A stretch of 40,541 nt of DNA from Candidatus Avimuribaculum pullicola (GTDB taxonomy: Bacteria; Bacteroidota; Bacteroidia; Bacteroidales; Muribaculaceae), in the NCBI GenBank assembly GCA_018716295.1, contig DVKC01000026.1, positions 1-40,541 on the forward strand, in the 5' to 3' direction. How positions within the stretch are numbered: position 1 is the stretch's first letter; the number at the start of each line of letters is the position of its first letter. The position numbers were made by a program, and so were the translations under genes. Positions 9,780-17,852 of this stretch are shown in pieces. The notes below the pieces were generated by a model. It saw only the letters and a program-made list of their open reading frames with translations, had not been told where the DNA came from and made no database searches.

Positions 9780-9891
9780 TAACAGCAGTATAACAAGTAA
9801 AATTAACACAAAACAGTTAAAAACATTAATCTTTAACTGCATCTACGATTTTTTGACAAATGCAACGTGAGCCACAGCATGCACGGCACAT

Positions 9892-9922
9892 TTTGTTTTT
9901 CAACCGTTTTTGCGTATGTTTG
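9892..9922 (+). promoter_or_regulatory. Bacteroidota sigma-70 promoter for the pseudouridine synthase gene
   Basis: TTTG at 9892-9895 and TATGTTTG at 9915-9922 are separated by exactly 19 bases, a full match to the -33/-7 consensus TTTG-N19-TAnnTTTG. The expected start is near 9928, about 20 nt before the ATG at 9949. Confidence 0.8.
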
Positions 9923-9948
9923 CACCTATATAATATAAGGTGTAACAA

Positions 9949-10668
9949 ATGGAAGTAGTTTACGAAGACAACCATATAATAGTGGTAAACAAGTCCCCGG
10001 GTGAAATCGTGCAGGGCGACAAGACTGGCGACCGCCCATTAAGCGAAATGCTAAAAGACTGGCTAAAAGAGAAATATGCCAAGCCTGGGAATGTGTTTTG
10101 TGGCGTAATCCACCGCCTCGACCGCCCAGTGGGGGGATTGGTGGTATTTGCCAAGACTGGAAAAGGGCTTGCCCGAATGAACCAGCTATTCCGCGACGGG
10201 GGTGTCAAAAAGACATATTGGGCAATAACCAAGAACATGCCGCCCGAGCAGGAAGGGACACTAACACATTATATCACCACCCGCGAACGCATCAACAAGT
10301 CGTATGCCTCGACCACGCCAAAAGAGGGCGCAGTGAAGGCGGTGCTGAAATACCGCGTCATAGCCCACGGCGAACGTTACAACCTGCTTGAGATAAACCT
10401 GCTCACCGGACGCAAGCACCAAATAAGGGTGCAACTGTCGGCAATAGGCTGCCCAGTGAAAGGCGACCTGAAATATGGTGCAGAACGCAGCAACCCCGAC
10501 GGAAGCATCAGCCTGCTGGCACGGCGCATCGAGTTTGACCACCCGGTGTCGAAACGGCATATCGACATCACAGCCCCGTTGCCCGACGACAAGCTGTGGC
10601 AAACCTTGGGAAAAATTGCCGAAGAAAACAGCGGCAACATCGCCAAAACACAACCCGCCGAGAAGTAG
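9949..10668 (+). CDS. RluA-family RNA pseudouridine synthase
   Basis: This 239-residue protein carries the RluA-family catalytic motif HRLDRPVGG with the catalytic Asp at residue 58. It is preceded by the N-terminal strand pair VYEDNHIIVVNKSPG and followed by FAKTGKGLARMNQLF and GRKHQIRVQLSAIGCPVKGDLKYG, the usual family blocks. There is no N-terminal S4 domain, so it is a short single-domain member. It converts a uridine in rRNA or tRNA to pseudouridine, but the target base cannot be told from sequence. It has its own strong promoter just upstream. Confidence 0.9.
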   Translation: MEVVYEDNHIIVVNKSPGEIVQGDKTGDRPLSEMLKDWLKEKYAKPGNVFCGVIHRLDRPVGGLVVFAKTGKGLARMNQLFRDGGVKKTYWAITKNMPPEQEGTLTHYITTRERINKSYASTTPKEGAVKAVLKYRVIAHGERYNLLEINLLTGRKHQIRVQLSAIGCPVKGDLKYGAERSNPDGSISLLARRIEFDHPVSKRHIDITAPLPDDKLWQTLGKIAEENSGNIAKTQPAEK

Positions 10669-10814
10669 AAATACCGTACCGATGGAAAGGCATGGCGCAA
10701 ATACGGCATTCTCAGAGGGCAAAATCGGAGGCAAAACACTATTACACCGCCAAATAAGCCCAATACGCCGCACAGCGAATGCCACTCAGAAAAATTGAAA
10801 TAGTTAAAAAATAT

Positions 10815-11330
10815 ATGCCGACTGAATTTTTGCAAAACGACACGCTACTGTTGCGAGCCGTGGAACTGAGCGACGTGGACACACTATACCGCTGGGAAAA
10901 CGACACCTCGCAATGGGCAACAGCCAACACCCATGCCCCATATAGCCGGCAGCAGCTGTGGAACTACGCCAACGACTACGACGGCAACATATACGCCCAC
11001 GGCAGCATTCGCTTCATTGTATGCCAGAAAGCCGACGGGAAAGCAATTGGCACTATCGACATCTATGACTTCGACCCAGCCAACATGCACGCCACCATCG
11101 GAGTGTACATCTCTACCGCCCACCGCGGCAAGGGCTACGGAGTGCAAGCCTTGCAAATAGCCACATTCTATGCCCGGCAATGCATCGGCATGAAACAACT
11201 CATTGCAATCGCCGCTGCCGACAATGCCGCCAGCCAGGCAATGCTCGTCAAAGCCGGCTACAACCATTGCGGCACCCTGCCCCACTGGCTACGCAGCGGC
11301 AACGCACACATCTACGCCGCAACCGAATAA
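10815..11330 (+). CDS. GNAT family N-acetyltransferase
   Basis: The frame encodes a GNAT fold of 171 residues from the ATG at 10815. It opens with the typical DTLLLRAVELSDVDTLYRWEND. Acetyl-CoA binding is shown by the sequence around AHRGKGYGVQAL, a variant of the R/QxxGxG/A loop, followed by a helix. AADNAASQAMLVKAGY near the end is the usual 'N..S...y.k.GF' block of RimJ/RimL-like acetyltransferases. An upstream ATG at 10779 would add 12 residues, but these lie outside the fold, so 10815 is preferred. The acceptor is unknown; RimJ-like enzymes modify protein N-termini or small amines. No clear promoter is seen in the 146 bases after the preceding gene. Confidence 0.85.
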   Translation: MPTEFLQNDTLLLRAVELSDVDTLYRWENDTSQWATANTHAPYSRQQLWNYANDYDGNIYAHGSIRFIVCQKADGKAIGTIDIYDFDPANMHATIGVYISTAHRGKGYGVQALQIATFYARQCIGMKQLIAIAAADNAASQAMLVKAGYNHCGTLPHWLRSGNAHIYAATE

Positions 11331-11345
11331 CCGTTGTGCACGCGT

Positions 11346-11948
11346 CTAATTAAAACTCACATCTCCAGGGCAATTGAGCCACATACGATAGTTCTCACCG
11401 AGCAGCGAAACTTGTGCGCGCCATGCACTTTCGCCCTTGTCCACAATCACATCGCCAGGTTCAAGCATCTTTGACACTACCCAGTCGTGATTGTCAAGTT
11501 CTTGCCGCAACTGCCCGCTTGTCCACCCGCTATACCCCACAAAGAAGCGCATACGCCCTTCCACTTGGCAACCACCAGCCACATACGACTTGACAGCCTC
11601 GAAATCACCACCAATATATAGGCCATCGGCTATCTCCAACGAACCGGGGATTGCCCCACCCAACGTGTGCAAATAGTATAGCTGGTCGTTATGCACCGGG
11701 CCACCGATAAAAACGGGAATATCACAAAACGTATCAATATCCCTGACAAGCTCATCAAGCATATATCCCGACTCCTTATTGGTCACAAGTCCCATAGTGC
11801 CCACATCGGCCGAATGCTCGATAACGCACACCAGTGCATGTGAGAAACAGCTATCGCCAAGAACCGGCGCGGCCACCAGCAAGCTACCAGCCACAGGGTC
11901 GGGCTGGTGACGTTTCACACTGAATATATCGCCAATTAAATCGTCCAT
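11346..11948 (-). CDS. YqgE/AlgH family protein (UPF0301)
   Basis: This protein of about 200 residues has the YqgE/AlgH pattern: GSLLVAAPVLGDSCFSHALVCVIEHS, then GLVTNKESGY, FIGGPVHNDQLYYLHTL, and RFFVGYSGWTSGQLRQELDNHDWVV before the end. The molecular role of the family is not firmly known; AlgH was named from alginate regulation in Pseudomonas. The frame continues to a GTG at 11957, but the ATG at 11948 is chosen because the -7 box at 11967-11974 would put the RNA start only a few bases before the GTG. It converges with the acetyltransferase gene; 15 bases separate the two stops. Confidence 0.85.
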   Translation of the reverse strand: MDDLIGDIFSVKRHQPDPVAGSLLVAAPVLGDSCFSHALVCVIEHSADVGTMGLVTNKESGYMLDELVRDIDTFCDIPVFIGGPVHNDQLYYLHTLGGAIPGSLEIADGLYIGGDFEAVKSYVAGGCQVEGRMRFFVGYSGWTSGQLRQELDNHDWVVSKMLEPGDVIVDKGESAWRAQVSLLGENYRMWLNCPGDVSFN

Positions 11949-11966
11949 AAAAACCACTTGTTACAA

Positions 11967-11974
11967 CAAAGATA
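11967..11974 (-). promoter_or_regulatory. -7 element for the YqgE/AlgH gene
   Basis: TATCTTTG on the minus strand fits TAnnTTTG exactly, with an expected start near 11961. No exact -33 TTTG is present at 19 bases. It supports the short-leader ATG at 11948. Confidence 0.5.
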
Positions 11975-12062
11975 GACCAAAGATTTATCATTTCCGAACT
12001 ATTCACCACCAAAATTTGTAAATTATAAGGAATTTATTACACTTTTGATAGGGAAAAAATAT

Positions 12063-12070
12063 TATCTTTG
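12063..12070 (+). promoter_or_regulatory. -7 element of the threonine operon
   Basis: TATCTTTG is an exact -7 match. A TTTG at 12044-12047 lies upstream at a spacing of 15 rather than the usual 19. Transcription would start near 12076 and give a leader of about 170 nt before thrA, which holds the inverted repeat listed separately. Confidence 0.55.
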
Positions 12071-12120
12071 AAAATTGAAAGTCATGATGTGCATATTTAT
12101 GCAATGACAAAGTACGAAGG

Positions 12121-12205
12121 CTGTTTAAATCTTGCTCAAGGATACTTTGAGAATTATTTTCGAGAAGGAAATCCGACACAAGCTTTGAGAGAAAAATTTA
12201 AACAG
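12121..12205 (+). repeat. Inverted repeat in the thrA leader (CTGTTTAAAT element, copy 1)
   Basis: CTGTTTAAAT at 12121-12130 is matched by ATTTAAACAG at 12196-12205, enclosing 65 bases. The right arm continues into GCTCTAAT. The same arms recur at 31518-31576, where the right arm continues into CTTCTAAT. In RNA the arms could pair to form a long-loop stem just ahead of thrA. The region is visibly more AT-rich than the gene it precedes. Confidence 0.65.
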
Positions 12206-12244
12206 GCTCTAATATTTTATTCATATTTTCTATTATTTGACAAA

Positions 12245-14683
12245 ATGAAAGTATTGAAATTCGGCGGCACATCGGTAGGAACTGTCGAAAGCCTGCGCAA
12301 CGTGAAATCGATCGTGGAGGGTTGCGACGAACAGGTTATCGTAGTGGTGTCGGCACTTGGCGGCATCACCGACCAACTAATCAACACCGCCAAGCAAGCT
12401 GCCAAAGGCGACGTGGCATACCTGCAAAACTATGCAGCTATCGTGGAACGCCACAACAAGGTAATCGATGGCATAGTGCCTGAATACCGCAAACTCGATG
12501 TGCTTTCTATCACAGCCCCGCTGCTCGAAGAACTTGGCAACATATACCGTGGCGTGGCGTTGATCAAAGACCTATCGACTCGCACACTCGACATCATTGT
12601 GAGCTACGGCGAACGCCTTTCGTCGGTAATCATCAGCCGCGTCATCGACCACGCACGGCACTATGACGCCCGCAATTTTATCAAAACCGAAACACAATTC
12701 AACAAGCATATCGCCGACTTGAAGCTCACCGAAACGCTCATCAAGCAGACTTTCGAAAACTTCACATCGCAAGTGGCTGTTGTGCCGGGCTTCATCGCAA
12801 CCGACCGCGAAAGCGGCGACATAACCAACCTGGGACGCGGTGGCAGCGACTACACTGCCGCCATCATAGCCGCCGCACTCAACGCCCGACAGTTGGAAAT
12901 ATGGACTGATGTCGATGGCTTCATGACTGCCGACCCAAGGGTAATTTCATCGGCCTACGTCATCAACCACCTCACCTATATCGAGGCTATGGAGTTGTGC
13001 AACTTCGGGGCGAAAGTGGTCTATCCTCCTACCATATATCCCGTATATCACAACAATATACCTATATTAATAAAAAACACTTTCAACCCCACAGCACCAG
13101 GGACGCTCATCACCGAACATATCCCTGCCAACGAGTCAAAAGCCATAAAGGGCATATCGTCGATCAACGACACATGCCTTGTAACACTCACTGGCTTTGG
13201 CATGGTGGGAGTAATAGGTGTCAACTCACGCATATTCAATGCACTGGCACGCAACGGGGTGAGCGTGTTCCTCGTATCGCAAGCCTCGTCGGAACACAAC
13301 ACATCATTTGCTGTTCGCAACAGTGATGCCGACACGGCCGTCGCAGTATTGAAAGAAGAATTTGCCGCCGAGCTTACCACCGGGGAAATAAGCGACATCA
13401 CTCCCGAACACGACCTTGCCACCGTGGCAATCGTGGGCGAGAACATGAAACACACCCCAGGCATAGCAGGAAAGCTGTTCAACACGCTCGGACGCAATGG
13501 TATAAACGTGATTGCTTGCGCACAGGGAGCATCTGAGACCAACATCTCATTTGTAATCAAGCTCGACAGCTTGCGAAAAGCCCTGAACGTAATCCACGAC
13601 AGTTTTTTCTTGTCAGACACACAAGTCCTGAACTTGTTTGTGACGGGGGTCGGTAATGTTGGTCGAAACCTGTTGCAGCAAATCAGCAAACAACGAGCAA
13701 ACCTGATTAATGACAAAGCTCTCGAACTTCGTGTGGTGGGTATCGCAAATTCACGCAAATGCGCCTTCTCGCGCCGCGGCTTCGACACCGACAATATCAA
13801 CGAAGTGTTGCAAAACGCCGAAATTGATGCAACTCCCGAACGAATTGCCGACGAAGTGATAAAAATGAATATTTTCAACTCGGTATTCGTGGACTGCACC
13901 GCAAGCAAAGAAATTGCCGACCAATACAAACGGTTGCTGAACCATAATGTGAACGTGGTGGCAGCCAACAAAATCGCAGCATCGTCGGCATACGCCAACT
14001 ACAGCGACTTGAAGCACATAGCCGCCAAACGCGACGTAAAGTTCCTTTTTGAAACCAACGTCGGAGCTGGGCTGCCCATAATCGGCACTATCAACAATCT
14101 TATAAACTCGGGCGACAAAATACTGCGCATCGAGGCTGTATTGTCGGGAACGTTGAACTATGTGTTCAATACCGTCAGCAAAGAGATTCCTCTCAGCCGT
14201 GCCATAGAAATGGCCAAAGAAGCCGGCTACAGCGAACCCGACCCTCGAATCGACATGAGCGGGCAAGACGTGATACGCAAAATCGTTATCCTGGCAAGGG
14301 AAGCTGGCTATGAAATAGAACAGAGCGACGTGCAAATCAACGACTTCATACCCAAAGAATGCTTTGAAGGCAATGCCGAACAGTTTATCGACAATGTAAA
14401 GAGCTATGATGCCACATTTGAACAAATGCGCTTGCAAGCCGAACACAACCACATGCACATTCGATTCGTCGCAAAGCTCGACAATGGCAATGTTTCAACA
14501 GGTGTGCAGGAAGTGGGCGAAGGGCATCCGTTCTATTCACTCGAAGGGAGCAACAACGTCATTCTAATTACCACCGAACGCTACAAAGAATACCCTATGG
14601 TAATCAAGGGATATGGCGCAGGTGCCGAAGTGACGGCTGCCGGTGTATTTGCCGATATCATTAGCATTGCAAATATCAGATAA
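12245..14683 (+). CDS. thrA: Bifunctional aspartokinase / homoserine dehydrogenase
   Basis: This 812-residue fusion covers the first and third steps of the aspartate pathway to threonine. The kinase part opens with MKVLKFGGTSVG and carries LGRGGSDYTAAIIAAALNA and WTDVDGFMTADPR. Two ACT-type regulatory segments follow (about 315-460). The C-terminal dehydrogenase has the NAD(P)-binding block FVTGVGNVGRNLLQQ, then VDCTASKEIADQY, NVVAANK, GLPIIGTINNLINSGDKI and EAVLSGTLNYVFN. The ATG at 12245 is chosen because family members begin exactly there. The frame stays open another 59 codons upstream, but that stretch is AT-rich, contains an inverted repeat and does not resemble aspartokinase. ACT domains make feedback inhibition by threonine likely. 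It is the first gene of the operon. Confidence 0.95.
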   Translation: MKVLKFGGTSVGTVESLRNVKSIVEGCDEQVIVVVSALGGITDQLINTAKQAAKGDVAYLQNYAAIVERHNKVIDGIVPEYRKLDVLSITAPLLEELGNIYRGVALIKDLSTRTLDIIVSYGERLSSVIISRVIDHARHYDARNFIKTETQFNKHIADLKLTETLIKQTFENFTSQVAVVPGFIATDRESGDITNLGRGGSDYTAAIIAAALNARQLEIWTDVDGFMTADPRVISSAYVINHLTYIEAMELCNFGAKVVYPPTIYPVYHNNIPILIKNTFNPTAPGTLITEHIPANESKAIKGISSINDTCLVTLTGFGMVGVIGVNSRIFNALARNGVSVFLVSQASSEHNTSFAVRNSDADTAVAVLKEEFAAELTTGEISDITPEHDLATVAIVGENMKHTPGIAGKLFNTLGRNGINVIACAQGASETNISFVIKLDSLRKALNVIHDSFFLSDTQVLNLFVTGVGNVGRNLLQQISKQRANLINDKALELRVVGIANSRKCAFSRRGFDTDNINEVLQNAEIDATPERIADEVIKMNIFNSVFVDCTASKEIADQYKRLLNHNVNVVAANKIAASSAYANYSDLKHIAAKRDVKFLFETNVGAGLPIIGTINNLINSGDKILRIEAVLSGTLNYVFNTVSKEIPLSRAIEMAKEAGYSEPDPRIDMSGQDVIRKIVILAREAGYEIEQSDVQINDFIPKECFEGNAEQFIDNVKSYDATFEQMRLQAEHNHMHIRFVAKLDNGNVSTGVQEVGEGHPFYSLEGSNNVILITTERYKEYPMVIKGYGAGAEVTAAGVFADIISIANIR

Positions 14684-14695
14684 CCACGTAAATAT

Positions 14696-15910
14696 ATGAA
14701 ACGAATCATCATACTTGGCGACGGAATGGCCGATGAGCCCATACCTGCTCTCGGCGACCGCACTCCATTGCAGGCTGCCGACACTCCTGCCATGGACTGG
14801 ATAGCCGGCGCAGGACGCACCGGGCAACTCTACACCGTGCCGCCTGGCTATGAACCAGGAAGCGAAGTGGCCCACTTGTCGCTACTTGGATATGACCTGC
14901 ACAAGGTGTTTGAAGGACGTGGCTCACTCGAAGCCGCAAGCATGGGCATTCCCATCGAAGATGGTGAAATGGCCATGCGGTGCAACCTCATCTGCATCAC
15001 TCCCGACGGGATAATCAAAAATCACTCGGCAGGACACATATCCGATGCCGAAGCACACGAACTCATCAAATACCTCAACGAGAAACTGGGCAGCGACACC
15101 ACTCGCTTCTACCCGGGAGTATCATACCGCCACTTGCTCAAAATCAAGGGCGGCAACAAAATGCTGCACTGCACTCCGCCACACGACGTGCCAGGCACTC
15201 CGTTCCGAAGCGTGATGGTGCGTGCCACAGCACCCGAAGCCACAGCCACAGCCCAGCTTATCAACGACCTGATATTGCAGTCGCAAGAGTTGCTTGCCGA
15301 GCACCCTGTAAACTTGCGGCGCATCGAGCAAGGCAAAGACCCGGCCAACAGCATTTGGCCTTGGTCGCCAGGCTACCGCCCCGCCATGGAAACGCTGCAA
15401 CAGAAGTATGGCATCAAGCGCGGGGCTGTCATATCGGCTGTCGATTTGATACGGGGCATAGGCGTATATGCCGGACTTGAACCTATAAAAGTGGAGGGAG
15501 CAACAGGCCTGTTCAACACCAATTATGAAGGGAAAGCCCAAGCTGCAATCGACGCACTACGTGGCGATTACGACTTTGTATTCCTGCACGTGGAAGCAAG
15601 CGACGAAGCTGGTCACGAAGGTGACTTTGAGCTGAAAGTCAAGACAATCGAATATCTCGACCACCGTATATGCCAGCCTATAATCGATGCCACGCTCAAG
15701 ATGGAAGAACCGGTGACAATAGCCCTGCTACCCGACCATCCCACACCATGCCGACTGCGCACACATTCGCCGGCAGCAGTCCCGTTTGCCATATTCCGCC
15801 CGGGCGAACGTCCCGACCGTGTGCCACGATTCGACGAGGAAGTAGCACAATACGGAATGTATGGAACATTGTCGCGCGACGAGTTCATGAAAGCACTGTT
15901 TAACGATTAA
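14696..15910 (+). CDS. ApgM-like phosphoglycerate mutase family protein, proposed homoserine kinase
   Basis: This 404-residue member of the alkaline phosphatase superfamily resembles archaeal-type cofactor-independent phosphoglycerate mutase. Metal and catalytic residues are visible: Asp9 in GDGMADE, the likely nucleophile Ser56 in PGSEVAHLSLLGYD, HVEASDEAGHEGD, and LPDHPTPCRLRTHS near the end. By position it lies 12 bases after thrA and 14 before thrC, where thrB (homoserine kinase) is expected, and no GHMP kinase is present. This matches the TIGR02535 family, called 'proposed homoserine kinase' for the same reason. Homoserine phosphorylation is therefore the preferred reading, inferred from context, with phosphoglycerate mutase as the alternative. 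Confidence 0.85.
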   Translation: MKRIIILGDGMADEPIPALGDRTPLQAADTPAMDWIAGAGRTGQLYTVPPGYEPGSEVAHLSLLGYDLHKVFEGRGSLEAASMGIPIEDGEMAMRCNLICITPDGIIKNHSAGHISDAEAHELIKYLNEKLGSDTTRFYPGVSYRHLLKIKGGNKMLHCTPPHDVPGTPFRSVMVRATAPEATATAQLINDLILQSQELLAEHPVNLRRIEQGKDPANSIWPWSPGYRPAMETLQQKYGIKRGAVISAVDLIRGIGVYAGLEPIKVEGATGLFNTNYEGKAQAAIDALRGDYDFVFLHVEASDEAGHEGDFELKVKTIEYLDHRICQPIIDATLKMEEPVTIALLPDHPTPCRLRTHSPAAVPFAIFRPGERPDRVPRFDEEVAQYGMYGTLSRDEFMKALFND

Positions 15911-15924
15911 CCCCTTTAACCATT

Positions 15925-17241
15925 ATGGAATACTATAGCACCAACAAGCAATCACAACCTGTGTCGCTGCAAGAAGCCGTGCTTCGAGGCCTCGCCCCCG
16001 ACAAAGGCTTGTATATGCCGCAACACATCGGCACGTTGCCAAAGGCATTCTTCAACAATATTGCACAAATGTCGCTGCAAGAAATCTCCTATGCCGTAGC
16101 AAGCACGCTATTTGGCGAGGATATCGAAAGCGACGTGCTTAAAGAGATTGTTTACGACACACTCAACTTCGACATTCCTTTAAGGCACATTTCAGGCGAC
16201 CGTTATTGCCTCGAACTATTCCATGGCCCGACATTGGCGTTCAAAGACGTTGGAGCCAGGTTCATGGCACGATTACTCAGTTATTTCAATAAAATTGAAA
16301 ACGGAGGCAATCGACAGGTGAACGTGCTTGTTGCCACCTCGGGCGACACAGGCAGCGCTGTAGCCAACGGTTTCCTCGGCGTTCCAGGCATCCATGTCTA
16401 TGTCCTTTACCCTCAAGGGAAAGTGAGCAAGATACAAGAGGCTCAATTCACCACACTGGGGCAAAATATTACCGCACTTGAAGTCAATGGCACATTCGAC
16501 GACTGCCAGGCATTGGTGAAAAACGCATTTATCGACAACGAACTGAACGAGGCAATGATGCTCACCAGTGCCAACTCCATAAATGTGGCCCGCTTCTTGC
16601 CGCAATCGTTCTATTATTTCTATGCCTATGCACAATTGGCCCAACGAGAGCAGGACACAAACAATATAGTAGTGGCTGTACCAAGCGGCAATTTCGGCAA
16701 CCTCGCAGCAGGGTTGATTGCAAAGCGCATGGGATTGCCCATCAAGCGGTTCATTGCCGCCAACAACAGAAACTGCGTATTCTTCGACTACCTGCGCACC
16801 GGAAATTACGAGCCACGCCCATCGATTGCGACCATAGCCAACGCCATGGATGTGGGCAACCCGAGCAACTTTGCCCGCATCATCAACCTCTATGGCAACT
16901 CACACCAGGCTATATGCAACGAAATCGGCGGCTGCACCTATAGCGATGAGCAAATAGGCGAAACCATTAACAACGTGTTCACGGCCGACGACTACCTGCT
17001 CGACCCTCATGGAGCTGTAGCCTACCGCGCGCTAACCGAGATGCTGCAACCTGGCGAAATAGGCGTGGCACTCGAAACGGCACACCCAGCAAAATTCAAG
17101 GGAACAGTCGAGAAAATTATCAACAAAGAAGTGGAAATTCCCGAACGGTTGCAAAAGTTCATGCAAGGGACTAAAGAAACAGTAAAAATCAACTCAGGTT
17201 TCCACTCTTTCAAACAATTCCTATTGCAATCGATACAATAG
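15925..17241 (+). CDS. thrC: Threonine synthase
   Basis: This 438-residue PLP enzyme converts O-phosphohomoserine to threonine. The start MEYYSTNKQSQPVSLQEAVLRGLAPDKGLYMP is typical, and the PLP lysine is Lys107 in HGPTLAFKDVGARF. VLVATSGDTGSAVANGF and VAVPSGNFGNLAAGLIAKRMG form the phosphate and PLP-binding loops. LDPHGAVAYRAL and ETAHPAKF lie near the end. It is the last gene of thrA-ApgM-thrC, so the three genes run from aspartate semialdehyde to threonine, with the aspartokinase also feeding the pathway. The hairpin after its stop has a U run only on the opposite strand. Confidence 0.95.
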   Translation: MEYYSTNKQSQPVSLQEAVLRGLAPDKGLYMPQHIGTLPKAFFNNIAQMSLQEISYAVASTLFGEDIESDVLKEIVYDTLNFDIPLRHISGDRYCLELFHGPTLAFKDVGARFMARLLSYFNKIENGGNRQVNVLVATSGDTGSAVANGFLGVPGIHVYVLYPQGKVSKIQEAQFTTLGQNITALEVNGTFDDCQALVKNAFIDNELNEAMMLTSANSINVARFLPQSFYYFYAYAQLAQREQDTNNIVVAVPSGNFGNLAAGLIAKRMGLPIKRFIAANNRNCVFFDYLRTGNYEPRPSIATIANAMDVGNPSNFARIINLYGNSHQAICNEIGGCTYSDEQIGETINNVFTADDYLLDPHGAVAYRALTEMLQPGEIGVALETAHPAKFKGTVEKIINKEVEIPERLQKFMQGTKETVKINSGFHSFKQFLLQSIQ

Positions 17242-17249
17242 CAAAAAAA

Positions 17250-17287
17250 CAGCGGGCGACGAGAAATACACTTCACATCGCCCGCTG
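17250..17287 (-). terminator. Intrinsic terminator of the carbonic anhydrase transcript
   Basis: A perfect 10-bp GC-rich stem (CAGCGGGCGA 17250-17259 with TCGCCCGCTG 17278-17287) has an 18-nt loop. On the minus strand it is followed directly by seven T residues. It sits between two convergent genes and may also slow plus-strand transcription after thrC, although the U run there is weak. Confidence 0.8.
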
Positions 17288-17312
17288 TACATTTTATCGC
17301 TACGCCAGAAAA

Positions 17313-17846
17313 TCACTCTGCCGCATTCTCGTTTTCATCATACCACTTGCTATACATCAAGTAATTACGTGCTATTTTCACATTTATTTCACGGCTTTGC
17401 GCGGGGTCAACCATCTTGATAAATTTGGCGGGTACGCCACCCCACAATTCATTCGGGCCAATCTTGGTCTTGCCAGTAACTACGCTGCCGGCTGCCACTA
17501 TTGCACCCTCGCCAACCTCGGCATGGTCAAGCAAAATGCTACCCATGCCAATCAACGCAAAATCGTGCACCTTTGCACCATGTATAGTCACATTATGACC
17601 TATCGACACGTCGTTGCCGATTTCAATGGTTGATTTTTCATACAATGTGTGAAGCACACTGCCGTCCTGGATATTTACACGGTCACCTATGGTGATAGTG
17701 TTCACATCGCCACGCAATACAGCATTGAACCACACACTGCATTCATCGCCCATGGTCACATCTCCCACCACTGTGGCATTGTCGGCAAGGTAACAATCCT
17801 TGCCAATTTTTGGGGTGAACCCCCTTACACTCTTAATCAGTGCCAT
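17313..17846 (-). CDS. Gamma-carbonic anhydrase family (hexapeptide-repeat) protein
   Basis: This 177-residue protein is a left-handed beta-helix built of hexapeptide turns (ATVVGDVTMGDECSVWFNAVLRGD and onward) with a C-terminal helix (SREINVKIARNYLMYSKWYDE). The three zinc-ligand histidines of the gamma class are in place at His66 (GSVLHT), His84 and His89 (IGHNVTIHG). The family binds Zn or Fe and includes active carbonic anhydrases and related proteins such as YrdA/PaaY, so enzyme activity is likely but unproven. It starts 6 bases after the aminopeptidase P stop and is followed by a strong terminator, so the two genes form a short operon. Confidence 0.9.
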   Translation of the reverse strand: MALIKSVRGFTPKIGKDCYLADNATVVGDVTMGDECSVWFNAVLRGDVNTITIGDRVNIQDGSVLHTLYEKSTIEIGNDVSIGHNVTIHGAKVHDFALIGMGSILLDHAEVGEGAIVAAGSVVTGKTKIGPNELWGGVPAKFIKMVDPAQSREINVKIARNYLMYSKWYDENENAAE

Positions 17847-17852
17847 AACTAA

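Larger units (their letters stand above)
9371..9948. other. Divergent intergenic region between susC and the pseudouridine synthase gene
   Basis: These 578 bases are AT-rich and hold no convincing gene. Short open frames on the minus strand here show no family features. The right end has a strong plus-strand promoter (9892-9922). On the minus strand the only exact -7 match is TATCTTTG at 9772-9779, which would give susC a leader of about 395 nt. A nearer but imperfect TTACTTTG lies at 9597-9604. Leader-level control of susC is possible but unproven. Confidence 0.4.

Noticed and set aside
12068..12244. N-terminal extension of thrA by 59 codons
   Set aside because: It begins with a TTG overlapping the -7 box, is AT-rich with an inverted repeat, and the aspartokinase family starts exactly at MKVLKFGG. 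The open frame is kept as a finding, not as coding.
12071..12244. Classical threonine attenuator with leader peptide
   Set aside because: No short frame rich in Thr or Ile codons and no terminator hairpin with a U run are visible.
13048..13998. 316-codon open frame on the minus strand
   Set aside because: It is antisense to thrA, which is clearly coding across this whole region.
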